NCBI RefSeq assembly: GCF_003337245.1
Contig: NZ_QPJE01000006.1
Coordinates: 1-64,000 of the forward strand
Reading direction: 5' to 3'
Length of the DNA stretch: 64,000 nt
Origin: Halanaerobium sp. MA284_MarDTE_T2
GTDB taxonomy: Bacteria; Bacillota; Halanaerobiia; Halanaerobiales; Halanaerobiaceae
Below, one piece after another: positions 8,843 through 20,271 of this stretch. The position numbers and the translations under genes were made by a program. Every line of letters starts with the position of its first letter. Positions within the stretch are counted from its first letter, which is position 1. Below the pieces are notes generated by a model. That model made no database searches, had not been told where the DNA came from, and was given only the letters and a program-made list of their open reading frames with translations.

Positions 8843-8871
8843 TTGACAGCCCACATCTTCTGTGGTAGAAT
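8843..8871 (+). promoter_or_regulatory. Sigma-A type promoter of the AEC transporter
   Basis: A consensus TTGACA at 8843-8848 and TAGAAT at 8866-8871 are 17 bases apart. A second TTGACA at 8875 has no box at usable spacing. The promoter starts immediately downstream of repeat R2. Confidence 0.65.
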
Positions 8872-8928
8872 TACTTGACAGTATTTATTAATATTTTGCC
8901 AGTATAATTTTAAATGGAGGCTAAAATC

Positions 8929-9849
8929 TTGGATTTTCAACTGATTATTGGACAGATAGTCTCACTGTTTATTCTTATTTTTATCGGTTATTATTTGAGA
9001 AAAATCAATTATCTTAATGAAAATAATATGGCAGCAATTTCTAAGCTGCTGATGAATCTTATTTTACCGGCAATGATTATATCATCACTGCAGATGGAAT
9101 TGAATAAAAACTTGATATCTAATATGAAAACTATTTTAATATACTGGTTTATTTTCTATATTTTTCTTATTATTACAGCAAATTTAATCACCAAACTTTT
9201 CTCACTACCTAAAAGTAAAAAAATAATAGTAAAATTTTTACTAATTTTTGGTAATATAGGTTATATGGGGATACCGGTAGCAGATGCACTGCTTCCCGAA
9301 AATGGCCTGGCATATGCTGCCCTTGGTCTAATTCCATTTAATATAATTGTATGGACTTATGGGATCAGACTTTTTATAAATGACAGTGATGAGCTGGATT
9401 TTAATTTTAAAAGCATGTTTAACAATGGATTAATAGCAATATTTATAGGACTATTTTTAATGATTACTGGCCTTAAACTTCCCCTTCCTCTAGAGTCTGC
9501 AGTTGATATGCTGGGAAATGCTACTTTCCCACTTTCTATGCTTGTTATTGGCAGCAGTCTGGAAAAAATACAGTTGAGGGGAATTTTTACTGATATTAAT
9601 TTAATAGTATTTTCTATCATTAAATTACTGATAATTCCGGCAGCAGCTTTTTTGGTGCTTTTTTATTTTGAAGTAGACAATCAAGTTAGAACTATTTTAA
9701 CCTTACAGATGGGTATGCCGGCCGCATCCTATGGAGTTATATTTGCGGAAATATATAATGGCGACTACACCTATGCAGCAAAAAGTTTATTTGTTTCTAC
9801 ACTTTTTTCAGCATTAACAATACCTGTAATATCTTATTTTATCATTTAA
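8929..9849 (+). CDS. AEC family transporter (auxin efflux carrier / malate permease type)
   Basis: An integral membrane protein of 306 residues with about ten hydrophobic segments and the AEC family hallmarks LLMNLILPAMIISSL near residue 38 and GNIGYMGIPVADAL near 106. A second inverted half ends with MGMPAASYGVIFAE. Bacterial members export or exchange organic acids, often malate, but the substrate cannot be read from sequence. The start is taken at TTG 8929, eight bases after GGAGG; an ATG at 8914 overlaps that ribosome site and is unlikely. The MATE gene follows 48 bases downstream on the same strand. Confidence 0.88.
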   Translation: MDFQLIIGQIVSLFILIFIGYYLRKINYLNENNMAAISKLLMNLILPAMIISSLQMELNKNLISNMKTILIYWFIFYIFLIITANLITKLFSLPKSKKIIVKFLLIFGNIGYMGIPVADALLPENGLAYAALGLIPFNIIVWTYGIRLFINDSDELDFNFKSMFNNGLIAIFIGLFLMITGLKLPLPLESAVDMLGNATFPLSMLVIGSSLEKIQLRGIFTDINLIVFSIIKLLIIPAAAFLVLFYFEVDNQVRTILTLQMGMPAASYGVIFAEIYNGDYTYAAKSLFVSTLFSALTIPVISYFII

Positions 9850-9897
9850 TTAATTTTAACAGCATATAATCTATAAGACAGAGGAGGTCTACAGAAA

Positions 9898-11265
9898 ATG
9901 CAGCAGAAAGGTTCAGAAAAACTGGGAACTGAAAAAATAATACCGCTTTTATTGAGGTTGTCTGTACCATCAATAATTGCTATGGCCATTCAGGCCCTCT
10001 ACAATGTAGTTGACAGCATTTATGTTGGCAGACTCAGTACTGAAGCTCTTTCGGCATTGTCACTTGCTTTCCCAATTCAAATTATCTTAATAGGTATTGG
10101 AGTTGGAACAGGTGTAGGTGCAAGTTCTCTTATTTCAAGAAGACTTGGGGAAAATAACAAAAAAGCGGCTGCAAATGCGGCAGAACACAGCATCATGATT
10201 ACCCTAGTATATGGAATAACAGTAGCTGTAATTGGATTTTTTTATGCTGATAAAATCCTGCGTCTCTTTACAAATGATAAGCTTCTCATCCAAATGGGAG
10301 GTGAATATATCAGCATAATTTTAATGGGATCAATCGCCATGTTTTTCCCCATAATCACAAACAATATTCTCCGCGGTGAAGGTAATACATTTACACCAAT
10401 GATTGCAATGCTTATCGGATCTGTAATAAATATTATCCTGGATCCTTTTTTGATTTATGGATGGTGGATCTTCCCTCGTTTGGAAGTTACCGGTGCCGCA
10501 GCTGCTACTGTTTTTTCCAGAGCAGTAAGTGGAATATTCCTTTTCTTTATTTTTTTCGATGAGCGCAATGAACTTCAAATAAAGCTTAGAGATTTTTCTT
10601 TCAGATTTCAGATAATAAAAGAAATTTACAAGGTAGGTTTCCCGGCAATGGTAATGCAGTTTTTGGCCAGTTTTATGCTGGGTGGTATGAATAAAATCCT
10701 GGCTGGTTTTGGCAGTACAGCTATTGCTGCCGCAGGTATTTATTTTAGACTTCAGTCATTTGTCTTTATGCCTGTTTTTGGACTCAATCAGGGATATATG
10801 CCTATTATGGGATATAACTATGGGCATAATAATCCAGCAAGAATGAAAAAAGTATTTAAATCAGCATTAATGATTGCTTTTACCTTTACTTTTATAGGAT
10901 TTATCATCTTCCAGACTGTTCCAGAATTTTTGATTAAATTGTTTAACAGTGATCCAGAACTCATAGATATTGGAACAAATGCACTCAAAAAAATAAGCAC
11001 AGCTTTTCCAATTATAGGTCCGGCAATAATTGTCTCAACTACTTTTCAGGCACTGGGAAACGGATTACCAAGTTTATTCTTTTCTTTCTTGAGACAAATA
11101 ATAGTTCTGCTTCCTTTAATGTATATTTTAGGAAGGACTGTTGGTCTGGAATATCTTTGGTTTGCCTTTCCTATTTCAGAAGTTATAAGTGGTATACCGG
11201 CAGCACTCTGGTTAAAATTTAAACTTAATAAAATATTTTTCCAGATGAAAAATAAAGGCAGTTGA
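9898..11265 (+). CDS. MATE family multidrug/cation antiporter
   Basis: A complete 455-residue transporter of the multidrug and toxic compound extrusion family, which uses Na+ or H+ gradients to expel organic cations. It has twelve predicted helices arranged as two halves. The first contains LSVPSIIAMAIQALYNVVDS near residue 21 and GVGTGVGASSLISRRLGE near 75; the second repeats the pattern around VGFPAMVMQF and MPIMGYNYG. AGGAGG precedes the ATG. It is convergent with the ArsR-type regulator, with a terminator between them. A regulatory link to that ArsR protein is possible but not shown. Confidence 0.93.
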   Translation: MQQKGSEKLGTEKIIPLLLRLSVPSIIAMAIQALYNVVDSIYVGRLSTEALSALSLAFPIQIILIGIGVGTGVGASSLISRRLGENNKKAAANAAEHSIMITLVYGITVAVIGFFYADKILRLFTNDKLLIQMGGEYISIILMGSIAMFFPIITNNILRGEGNTFTPMIAMLIGSVINIILDPFLIYGWWIFPRLEVTGAAAATVFSRAVSGIFLFFIFFDERNELQIKLRDFSFRFQIIKEIYKVGFPAMVMQFLASFMLGGMNKILAGFGSTAIAAAGIYFRLQSFVFMPVFGLNQGYMPIMGYNYGHNNPARMKKVFKSALMIAFTFTFIGFIIFQTVPEFLIKLFNSDPELIDIGTNALKKISTAFPIIGPAIIVSTTFQALGNGLPSLFFSFLRQIIVLLPLMYILGRTVGLEYLWFAFPISEVISGIPAALWLKFKLNKIFFQMKNKGS

Positions 11266-11287
11266 TATTTTCAATCAGACTGCCTTT
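11254..11287. terminator. Terminator after the MATE gene, overlapping its stop codon
   Basis: AAAGGCAGT at 11254-11262 pairs with ACTGCCTTT at 11279-11287 around a 16-base loop. It overlaps the last codons of the MATE gene and ends ten bases from the convergent arsR-type stop codon, so it can serve both genes. Confidence 0.7.
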
Positions 11288-11297
11288 AATATTATCT

Positions 11298-11612
11298 TCA
11301 ATCATCTAAGGACATTACGATTTTCTTAGCTTTATCACTGATAACATAATAATTTCTTTCCAAACCATTTCTTTTGCTCGAAAGTATACCTGCATCTCTT
11401 AATTTTGCTAGATGCTGTGACAGAGTTGACTGAGGTATATCCAGACACTGCTGCATCTTCGAAACATTACATCCTTCAACATCCAGCAGCCCTCTTACAA
11501 TACAGAGCCTCACCGGATGTGCAAGCGCCTTTAAAATTTCAGCTTCTGACTCAAAATTAGAAAAATTATCTTCCAATAAATTTCCCGTTTCTGAATCTGT
11601 AAAAAAGGGCAT
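11298..11612 (-). CDS. ArsR family winged-helix transcriptional regulator
   Basis: A 104-residue ArsR/SmtB-type repressor. The winged helix is clear: ILKALAHPVRLCIVRGLL near residue 29, recognition helix DIPQSTLSQHLAKLRDAG near 60, then the wing SSKRNGLERNYYVI. Cysteines occur at LCIV and GCNVSKMQQC, in positions where some family members bind metal, persulfide or oxidants; which signal applies is unknown. Its promoter overlaps an inverted repeat, as expected for autorepression. The convergent MATE gene is a possible second target. Confidence 0.9.
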   Translation of the reverse strand: MPFFTDSETGNLLEDNFSNFESEAEILKALAHPVRLCIVRGLLDVEGCNVSKMQQCLDIPQSTLSQHLAKLRDAGILSSKRNGLERNYYVISDKAKKIVMSLDD

Positions 11613-11639
11613 TTTATTTCCTCCCAGCCTTTAATATTA

Positions 11640-11658
11640 TTGTATTCAAATAATACGA
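11640..11658. promoter_or_regulatory. Probable ArsR-type operator
   Basis: TTGTATTCAAATAATACGA is a 19-base inverted repeat with half-sites TTGTATT and AATACGA (one mismatch) and a five-base centre. It covers the -10 box of the arsR-type gene, the usual place for an autorepressor site. Confidence 0.6.
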
Positions 11659-11678
11659 TATATAGAATAGAATGTCAA
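11650..11678 (-). promoter_or_regulatory. Sigma-A type promoter of the arsR-type gene
   Basis: On the minus strand TTGACA (11678-11673) and TATTAT (11655-11650) are 17 bases apart, about 40 bases before the ATG. The -10 box lies inside the inverted repeat at 11640-11658. Confidence 0.7.
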
Positions 11679-11681
11679 GCT

Positions 11682-12302
11682 TTATACTCTGTTTTTTAAG
11701 ATATCAATAAAGTTTTTACTTATTTCTGCTGTTATTCCCCATATTATTCTATCTTCATACCTGTAAAAATAAACTGTATAGCTGCTTCTGCGGTGGTTGT
11801 ACTCCTCTCCCCCTGGAATTAAATGATAGGGGAAATTATTATCCATTTCACTTTTCAGCTCTGCTCTGTATTCTTCTGGCTTATGGATCATAAGATAATC
11901 AACAGGAACTTTAAATATTTCTTTTACTTCATTTTTGTTAACTTCAATCCCATATAAATTATCAATATCAATTTGAGCAACAAACGCATATATTATAAAA
12001 TTAAATGGGGTAATTAAATAATCTATTTCTCCCAGAACATCTATTTTTTCTTCAGCAATGTTTAATTCTTCTGAACACTCTCTTACAGCACCCTGACAGA
12101 ATGTTTCTCCTCTTTCCACACGTCCGCCAGGAAAAGATATTTCTCCCGGCTGTGTGGAAAGATGATCTGCTCTCACCTCATACAGAATATAAGTTTTATT
12201 ATTTATCTCAATCACTGGTATTAATACAGAATAATATCTTTCTATCCTCATCGGTCCTGGAATTCTGTTTTTTATTTTATTTTTTATTTTATCAATTTTC
12301 AT
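11682..12302 (-). CDS. Nudix hydrolase, CoA-diphosphatase (NudL/YeaB) type
   Basis: A 206-residue Nudix protein. The Nudix box is complete: GGRVERGE, then REC-SEEL at the correct spacing, giving the metal-binding glutamates. The preceding PGEISFPGG segment and the overall length match the NudL/YeaB group, which cleaves coenzyme A to phosphopantetheine and adenosine 3',5'-bisphosphate. The family is seen directly; the substrate is inferred. It follows gatB by about 60 bases with a GC-rich hairpin between. The ATG follows GAGGTG. Confidence 0.82.
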   Translation of the reverse strand: MKIDKIKNKIKNRIPGPMRIERYYSVLIPVIEINNKTYILYEVRADHLSTQPGEISFPGGRVERGETFCQGAVRECSEELNIAEEKIDVLGEIDYLITPFNFIIYAFVAQIDIDNLYGIEVNKNEVKEIFKVPVDYLMIHKPEEYRAELKSEMDNNFPYHLIPGGEEYNHRRSSYTVYFYRYEDRIIWGITAEISKNFIDILKNRV

Positions 12303-12319
12303 TTCACCTCATCCTTATT

Positions 12320-12349
12320 TTGAACCCGCCTTTTCTGCGGCGGGTTCAA
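12320..12349 (-). terminator. GC-rich hairpin between gatB and the Nudix gene
   Basis: TTGAACCCGCC pairs perfectly with GGCGGGTTCAA around an eight-base loop, just after the gatB stop. The minus-strand transcript has no clear U run after it, so it may be a weak terminator or an mRNA-stabilising structure separating the two genes. Confidence 0.5.
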
Positions 12350-12361
12350 TTGGTACTTATT

Positions 12362-13807
12362 TTATTCAGCAACTTTTTTCCTCAACATCTGATTTACCAG
12401 TCCAGGATTGGCTTTTCCTTTTGTCTCTTTCATTACCTGACCAACCAGAAATCCAATAGCCCTATCTTTTCCGTTCTTTATATCTTCCACTGCTGATGGA
12501 TTATCTGCTATTATTTTATCAACGATTTTTTCTAGTTCATCCTCATCACTTATCTGCTTCAGTCCTTCTTCTTCAACAATTTTTTCAGCACTTTCTCCAC
12601 TGCTGTACATCTTTTCAAATACTTTTTTAGCTATTTTCCCACTTATTACTCCTTCATCAATTAGTCCAAGCATTTCAGCAAAGTTTTTAGCCGAAATCCC
12701 AGTCTCATCTACACAGTCATTATTTTCATTAAGCAGGCGGAGAAACTCACCCATCATCCAGTTGCTGATTGTTTTAGCATCAGAGTAAGATTTTAAAGTT
12801 TCTTCGAAAAGTTCAGCCATTGCTCTATCTCCTATTAATACACCTGCATCATATTCCGGCAGTCCTAATTCAGAAACAAATCTTTTGTATTTTTCACGCG
12901 GGAGTTCCGGTATTTTTTTGCTCATTTCTTTTTTCCAGCCCTCATCTATTTCTAGAGGTACCAAATCCGGTTCAGGAAAATATCTGTAATCATGAGCTTC
13001 TTCTTTACCGCGCATAGATATTGTTTTATTTAAAGATTCATCCCAAGTTCTTGTTTCCTGAATAATCTCTCCTCCCTCTTCCAGTATCTGCTGCTGTCTT
13101 TTTATTTCATATTCCAATCCTTTTTCTACTGCACTAAAAGAGTTCATGTTTTTAAGTTCAGCTTTTGTACCAAATTCTTTTTGTCCTGCAGGGCGCAGAG
13201 AAATATTGGCATCACAGCGCAGAGAACCTTCTTCCATATTACAATCTGATATATCAAGATATTCCATAATAAGTTTCAGCTGTGTTAGATAAGCTTTAGC
13301 CTGAGCTGGAGTTCTTATATCCGGCTCACTAACTATTTCTATCAGCGGAACTCCGGTTCTATTATAATCTATTAGACTTCCTTCAGATTTATCAATACTA
13401 CCTTCGTGAATTAATTTTCCGGCATCTTCTTCTAAATGAACTCTGGTAACACCTATGTTAAAAACTCCTTTATCTGTCTCAACTTCAATATTTCCATGTT
13501 CTGCAATTGGAAGATCAAACTGTGAAATCTGATAGGCTTTCGGCAGATCAGGATAAAAATAATTTTTTCTGTCAAATTTAGAATACTCTGCAATTCTGCA
13601 GTTTAAGGCAAGTCCTGCCATAATTGCATAATCCACTGCTTTTTTATTTAAAACCGGCAGTGTTCCTGGTAGACCCAAGCAGACAGGACAAGTATTTTCG
13701 TTTGGTTCTTTTCCAAATTCTGTACTGCAGCCGCAGAAAATTTTAGATTCTGTAGCCAGCTGTACATGGACTTCAAGTCCAATTACTGTTTCATATTTAG
13801 TAGCCAT
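12362..13807 (-). CDS. gatB: Asp-tRNA(Asn)/Glu-tRNA(Gln) amidotransferase subunit B
   Basis: GatB phosphorylates and transamidates mischarged Glu-tRNA(Gln) or Asp-tRNA(Asn) with ammonia supplied by GatA. The 481 residues begin with the diagnostic ETVIGLEVHVQLATESKIFC, followed by CPVCLGLPGTLPVLN, in which two cysteines of the zinc site are seen. The helical tail domain ends with GKANPGLVNQMLRKKV, which binds tRNA. It is the last of gatC-gatA-gatB, all co-directional and 21-30 bases apart. It is complete, with its ATG preceded by GAGAGAGGTG. Confidence 0.98.
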   Translation of the reverse strand: MATKYETVIGLEVHVQLATESKIFCGCSTEFGKEPNENTCPVCLGLPGTLPVLNKKAVDYAIMAGLALNCRIAEYSKFDRKNYFYPDLPKAYQISQFDLPIAEHGNIEVETDKGVFNIGVTRVHLEEDAGKLIHEGSIDKSEGSLIDYNRTGVPLIEIVSEPDIRTPAQAKAYLTQLKLIMEYLDISDCNMEEGSLRCDANISLRPAGQKEFGTKAELKNMNSFSAVEKGLEYEIKRQQQILEEGGEIIQETRTWDESLNKTISMRGKEEAHDYRYFPEPDLVPLEIDEGWKKEMSKKIPELPREKYKRFVSELGLPEYDAGVLIGDRAMAELFEETLKSYSDAKTISNWMMGEFLRLLNENNDCVDETGISAKNFAEMLGLIDEGVISGKIAKKVFEKMYSSGESAEKIVEEEGLKQISDEDELEKIVDKIIADNPSAVEDIKNGKDRAIGFLVGQVMKETKGKANPGLVNQMLRKKVAE

Positions 13808-13828
13808 TTTTTCACCTCTCTCAATGAT

Positions 13829-15271
13829 TTATAATTCTGCTCTTCTATCTTTAATATTCAGCAGTTTTTCTAGGGTATATGCTGCCTGTATAATTTTACC
13901 TTCACCAAAATGTGGTCCAATCAACTGCAGTCCAATTGGCATATTACTGGAGTCAAAACCACAGGGAACAGACATTGCAGGGACACCGGCTATATTTACT
14001 GGTACTGTAAAAATATCTGAATGATACATTGTTAAAGGATCACTTTTTGAGTCCAGTTCAATAGCTGTTGAAGGCGCAGTTGGAGTTATGATTAGGTCAA
14101 AATCATTAAAGATTCGGTCAAAATCATCCTTGATTAGAGTTCTAACCTTCTGTGCCTTAAGGTAATAAGCATCATAATATCCTGAACTTAATACATAAGT
14201 TCCAATCACAATTCTTCTTTTAACTTCATCACCAAAACCTTCATATCTGGTGTTTGTAAACATTTCTTCCACATCTGAAGCATGCTCACTGCGCAGACCA
14301 TAACGCACTCCATCATACCGGGCCAGATTGGAACTTGCCTCAGCTGGAGCAATTACATAATAAGCTGCAAGAGCATAGGATGCATCTGTCATATGTACTG
14401 TTTCTACTTCTGCACCTGCTTTTTTTAGCTTTTCTACTGCTGACATTACACTGTTTTTAACTTCCTGATCAAAATCTAAGTTAAAATATTCTTCGGGAAT
14501 ACCTATTTTCATGCCGCTGACATCTTCTTTTAAGTATTCTGTATAATCTTCTTTTTTTCTCTCAACTGAAGTGGTATCTTTTGGATCATGACCTGCAATT
14601 ACATTCATCATAACGGCACTATCTTCCACATCTTTGGTAAGAGGGCCTATCTGATCTAAAGAAGATGCAAAAGCAACCAGACCATAGCGGGATACCAGTC
14701 CATAGGTAGGTTTTAGTCCAACCACACCACAGTATGAAGCCGGCTGTCTAATTGACCCACCTGTATCAGAACCAAGAGCAGCTGCACATTCTCCGGCTGC
14801 CACAGCTGCTGCTGAACCACCACTAGATCCTCCTGGTGCACGATTTAAATTCCAGGGATTGTGGGTATTAAAAAAAGCTGAATTTTCTGTGGTTGAACCC
14901 ATGGCAAATTCATCCATATTGGTTTTACCTAAAATTAATGCTCCAGCATCATTTAGATTTTCAACTACTGCAGCATTATAAGGTGGTTTATAATTTTCCA
15001 GTATTTTGGATGCACAGCTGGTTTTTATTCCATCAGTTGACATATTATCTTTTACTGCTATTGGAATTCCAGCCAGCAGGCCATCCTTATTTTCTTCATA
15101 GTTATTTAGCTGACGATTAACCAGCTTATCAATAACAGTAATATATGATTTGACTTTATCTTCAACGTCATTAATTCTATCTAAAAAAGCATTTTTTATC
15201 TCTGCTGCAGTCAATTCTCCATCAGAAAGTTTATCCTTTAATTCATGGATCGTTAGATCATAAATGTTCAT
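13829..15271 (-). CDS. gatA: Asp-tRNA(Asn)/Glu-tRNA(Gln) amidotransferase subunit A
   Basis: GatA is the glutaminase of the GatCAB complex and releases ammonia from glutamine. It belongs to the amidase-signature family: the Lys-Ser-Ser triad is seen as IAVKDN near residue 72, and [15 protein letters not shown] plus [16 protein letters not shown] near residues 148-180. The 480-residue length is normal. It lies between gatC and gatB. The presence of GatCAB indicates that at least one of Gln-tRNA or Asn-tRNA is made by the indirect route in this organism. Confidence 0.98.
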   Translation of the reverse strand: MNIYDLTIHELKDKLSDGELTAAEIKNAFLDRINDVEDKVKSYITVIDKLVNRQLNNYEENKDGLLAGIPIAVKDNMSTDGIKTSCASKILENYKPPYNAAVVENLNDAGALILGKTNMDEFAMGSTTENSAFFNTHNPWNLNRAPGGSSGGSAAAVAAGECAAALGSDTGGSIRQPASYCGVVGLKPTYGLVSRYGLVAFASSLDQIGPLTKDVEDSAVMMNVIAGHDPKDTTSVERKKEDYTEYLKEDVSGMKIGIPEEYFNLDFDQEVKNSVMSAVEKLKKAGAEVETVHMTDASYALAAYYVIAPAEASSNLARYDGVRYGLRSEHASDVEEMFTNTRYEGFGDEVKRRIVIGTYVLSSGYYDAYYLKAQKVRTLIKDDFDRIFNDFDLIITPTAPSTAIELDSKSDPLTMYHSDIFTVPVNIAGVPAMSVPCGFDSSNMPIGLQLIGPHFGEGKIIQAAYTLEKLLNIKDRRAEL

Positions 15272-15301
15272 TTTATTAATTACCTCTCTTTCTGCCTATA
15301 T

Positions 15302-15589
15302 TTAGTCTGACATTATTTTGGGTGCTCTAAACTGACCATCTTTTTGATCAGGTGCATTTGCAAGTGATCTTTCTCGTGGAAGTGATTTTTCCACCTTATC
15401 CTCACGCAGAACATTTTTCATTGGTACTGTATAAGCTGTCGGCACAACACCATCTGTATTCAGTTCATTCAGCTTATCTACATAATTTAATATTTCACCA
15501 ATCTGTTCTGTGTATTTTTCTTTTTCTTCTTTATTAAGTTTAAGCTTTGCTAAAGCAGCTGCGTGTTCCACATCTTTTCTTTTAATCAT
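15302..15589 (-). CDS. gatC: Asp-tRNA(Asn)/Glu-tRNA(Gln) amidotransferase subunit C
   Basis: GatC is the small structural subunit that wraps around and stabilises GatA. The 95-residue protein shows the family pattern: N-terminal helices VEHAAALAKLKLNKEEKEKY, a middle YVDKLNELNTDGVVPT, and the C-terminal strand LREDKVEKSLPRE leading to APDQKDGQFRAPKIM. It starts at ATG after GAGGAGG. It is the first gene of gatCAB, 76 bases after ligA, so it is probably in one transcript with pcrA and ligA. Confidence 0.96.
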   Translation of the reverse strand: MIKRKDVEHAAALAKLKLNKEEKEKYTEQIGEILNYVDKLNELNTDGVVPTAYTVPMKNVLREDKVEKSLPRERSLANAPDQKDGQFRAPKIMSD

Positions 15590-15665
15590 TAAATTTCCTC
15601 CTCACATATATAATTCATTTAATTTTTAGTATAAAATATCAGTTTCTTATCCTATCTTAGTGTTT

Positions 15666-17684
<2,019 letters not shown>

Positions 17685-19832
17685 CTATACTTTCTGAATT
17701 GGAGCATATTCTGCGAGAAGAGTCCTTATTCCACCATTATGAAAACTTATTTTTAATTCTGTCCCTTTATTCTCTTTGATAGAAATGACAATACCAATTC
17801 CCCAGCGTGGATGTACAATTTTCTGGCCTATTACATATTCTGCAGGAGGATTTTTAGCGGTATAGTTTTCTTTTTTATCTTCTATATCTGTTTTTTGATC
17901 TTCTCCTGTTTTTAATAGTTCAGAAGGTATTTCTGCAAGGAATTGAGATGGTGGATTCATTTCTCTTTCTCCAAAGCGAAGCCGCAATTTTGCTCTGCTC
18001 AGATAAAGTTTGTCTTCAGCTCTTGTCATACCAACATAACATAATCTCCGTTCTTCTTCCAGACCATCACGTTCATAAAGTGAATTGGAATGAGGGAAAA
18101 TACCATCTTCCATACCAACTAAAAAGACAACAGGAAATTCCAGACCTTTAGCAGAATGTATGGTCATCAATGTTAATGTACTTTTCTCATCTTCCATAGA
18201 ATCCACATCTGACATAAGTGTCACTTCTTCCAGAAAACCACCCAGATTATTATCAGAACTCTGCTTCATGTATTCATCAATTACTGAAAATAGTTCTTCT
18301 ATATTTTCCAGACGCGATTCTGCATCTGCAGTATTTTCTTCCTGCAAATTTTTTCTGTATCCACTTCTATCAAGCACTTTATCCACCAGCATTGAAAGTG
18401 CCATCTTATCCTGTTTTTTACGGAGTTCTTCCATTAATTCAAAAAAAGTTTTTATCCTTTTTAAGTACACTCCTGTAAGTGCTGTTATATTATCTGCCTG
18501 TAGTCCTGCTTCGTAAAGGCTAATATTTTCTTTTTCTGCATAATCACGCAGCTTAGAAACTGTTCCTTCACCAATTCCCCTTCTGGGCCTGTTGATAATC
18601 CTGAGCAGATTAATATTATCAGAAGGATTATATATAACTCTCAAATAAGCCATTAAATCTTTTATTTCCATTCTTTCATAAAAGCGAACTCCTCCAACTA
18701 TCTGATAGGGAATTCCATATTTCATAAGCATATCTTCAAATGGTCTGGACTGAGAATTTGTCCTGTAAAGCACTGCTATATCATTGTAATTATAACTGCC
18801 TTCTTTTTTTAATTCTTCTACCTTTTTGCAGATAAAATCTGCTTCATCTTTTTCGTTTTCTGCTTCATAAAGTTCCAGTTTTGACCCCTCACCTCTGTCT
18901 GTCCACAGATTTTTCTCTTTTCGAGAAAGATTGTTTTTTATTACAGATTGAGCGGCCTTTAATATGTTTTCTTTGGAGCGGTAATTTTGCTCTAATTTTA
19001 TTACCTCTGCCTCAGGATAATCAACTTCAAAATTTAAAATATTTCTTATATCTGCACCTCTAAAACCATAAATACCCTGATCCGGATCTCCAACAACACA
19101 TATATTTTTATATTTATCTGATAGGAGTTTTACCAGTTCATATTGAGCTGTATTAACATCTTGATACTCATCAACAAGAATATATTTAAACCTCTGCTGA
19201 TAATATTCCAGAACTGCCGGATAATTTTCGAATAATTTTACTGTAAGCATAATTAAATCATCAAAGTCTACTGCATTATTATTTTTTAATCTTTTTTGAT
19301 ATTCTTTATAAATATCTGCTGAAAGTTTAGCAAAAAAACTATCAGCAGTTAAAAGTGCTTTTTCCGGACTTTTTAATTCATTTTTGGAACCGCTTATATT
19401 ATTTAAAACCGCTGCTGGTTTTGTCTTCTTTGTATCTAAATTTTTATCTTTTATTATCTCTTTTAAAAGCTTTTTTTGATCAAGTGTATCAAAAATAACA
19501 AAGTTGTTTTTATAACCCAGTTTTTCCGCTTCTCTGCGCAGTATTTGCACACAAAAGGAATGAAATGTACTGACAAGAAGTCTTTTATTTTTCTGACCCA
19601 CAATTTTTTTAACTCTTTCTTTCATCTCATCTGCAGCTTTATTTGTAAAAGTTACTGCAAGAATATTTTCTGCAGGTACCCTGTATTTATCAATCAAATA
19701 GGCAATTCTATGTGTCAGAACTCGTGTTTTTCCACTACCTGCACCTGCAAGAATAAGTAGAGGACCATCTTTATATTTAACTGCTCTTTTTTGTTCTTTA
19801 TTTAAACCAGCAAGTATATCATTATCTTCCAT
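17685..19832 (-). CDS. pcrA: ATP-dependent DNA helicase PcrA/UvrD
   Basis: This superfamily 1A 3'-5' helicase acts in nucleotide excision repair, plasmid rolling-circle replication and removal of RecA filaments. Its motifs run in order: Q motif LNKEQKRAV, Walker A LAGAGSGKTRVLTHR near residue 28, VDEYQDVN, GDPDQGIYGFRGA, QNYRS, TIHSAKGLEF, and YVGMTRAEDKLYLS. The C-terminus has the PcrA Tudor-like element IGQKIVHPRWGIGIV, which binds RNA polymerase in Bacillus. I use the ATG at 19832 (715 residues) because AAGGAG precedes it. It overlaps the upstream DUF123 gene by 11 bases. Confidence 0.97.
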   Translation of the reverse strand: MEDNDILAGLNKEQKRAVKYKDGPLLILAGAGSGKTRVLTHRIAYLIDKYRVPAENILAVTFTNKAADEMKERVKKIVGQKNKRLLVSTFHSFCVQILRREAEKLGYKNNFVIFDTLDQKKLLKEIIKDKNLDTKKTKPAAVLNNISGSKNELKSPEKALLTADSFFAKLSADIYKEYQKRLKNNNAVDFDDLIMLTVKLFENYPAVLEYYQQRFKYILVDEYQDVNTAQYELVKLLSDKYKNICVVGDPDQGIYGFRGADIRNILNFEVDYPEAEVIKLEQNYRSKENILKAAQSVIKNNLSRKEKNLWTDRGEGSKLELYEAENEKDEADFICKKVEELKKEGSYNYNDIAVLYRTNSQSRPFEDMLMKYGIPYQIVGGVRFYERMEIKDLMAYLRVIYNPSDNINLLRIINRPRRGIGEGTVSKLRDYAEKENISLYEAGLQADNITALTGVYLKRIKTFFELMEELRKKQDKMALSMLVDKVLDRSGYRKNLQEENTADAESRLENIEELFSVIDEYMKQSSDNNLGGFLEEVTLMSDVDSMEDEKSTLTLMTIHSAKGLEFPVVFLVGMEDGIFPHSNSLYERDGLEEERRLCYVGMTRAEDKLYLSRAKLRLRFGEREMNPPSQFLAEIPSELLKTGEDQKTDIEDKKENYTAKNPPAEYVIGQKIVHPRWGIGIVISIKENKGTELKISFHNGGIRTLLAEYAPIQKV

Positions 19833-20271
19833 ATAACCACTCCTTAAATTCTGAATTAACATCTATATTATATAATAACTCATTGACAAACACTTTCGCA
19901 AAGTTTTTTTGAAAAAAAACAAGATGACTCCTGCAGCTGCAGTCTCCTGCACCAAATGTGGGCACAACTATTCTGCCATTATTATTAATCATTAAATCAG
20001 TTAAAAAACACTCCCCCTTTTTAGGCAGCTCAAAAGCAAAATCATCTATCAGTTCTGCTTCTCCCAGCAGATAATCAATATGCCAGTGATATTTCTTCTC
20101 CTCAGAATAATGTCTTCTAACTCTAGCCGGTAAGTTTCTCTGTGCTGATCCAGCATAAAAATAATATCCTTGTGGAAATTCACATTCTCCTAAGGCTCCA
20201 ATTTTGATGATCTTATTTTGAGATAAATATATTTTGAGAAGATAAACACCTTTTTTAATTTCTTTCTGCAT
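19822..20271 (-). CDS. DUF123 / GIY-YIG-like nuclease-family protein
   Basis: A 149-residue protein of the DUF123 family, which is distantly GIY-YIG-like and in archaea is often fused to endonuclease III. Visible elements are the GVYLLKIYL opening strand, GYYFYAGSAQRNLPARVRRH near residue 36, KYHWHIDYLL near 60, and the C-terminal FGAGDCSCRSHLVFF. The family's activity is not firmly established. Its position directly before pcrA and ligA supports a role in DNA maintenance. ATG follows AAAGGA. Confidence 0.82.
   Translation of the reverse strand: MQKEIKKGVYLLKIYLSQNKIIKIGALGECEFPQGYYFYAGSAQRNLPARVRRHYSEEKKYHWHIDYLLGEAELIDDFAFELPKKGECFLTDLMINNNGRIVVPTFGAGDCSCRSHLVFFQKNFAKVFVNELLYNIDVNSEFKEWLYGR

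Noticed and set aside
8875-8908. TTGACA at 8875 with TATAAT at 8903 as a promoter
   Set aside because: The spacer would be 22 bases; the pair at 8843 and 8866 has the normal 17.
8914-8928. ATG at 8914 as start of the AEC transporter
   Set aside because: The ATG overlaps the GGAGG ribosome site that is well spaced from the TTG at 8929.
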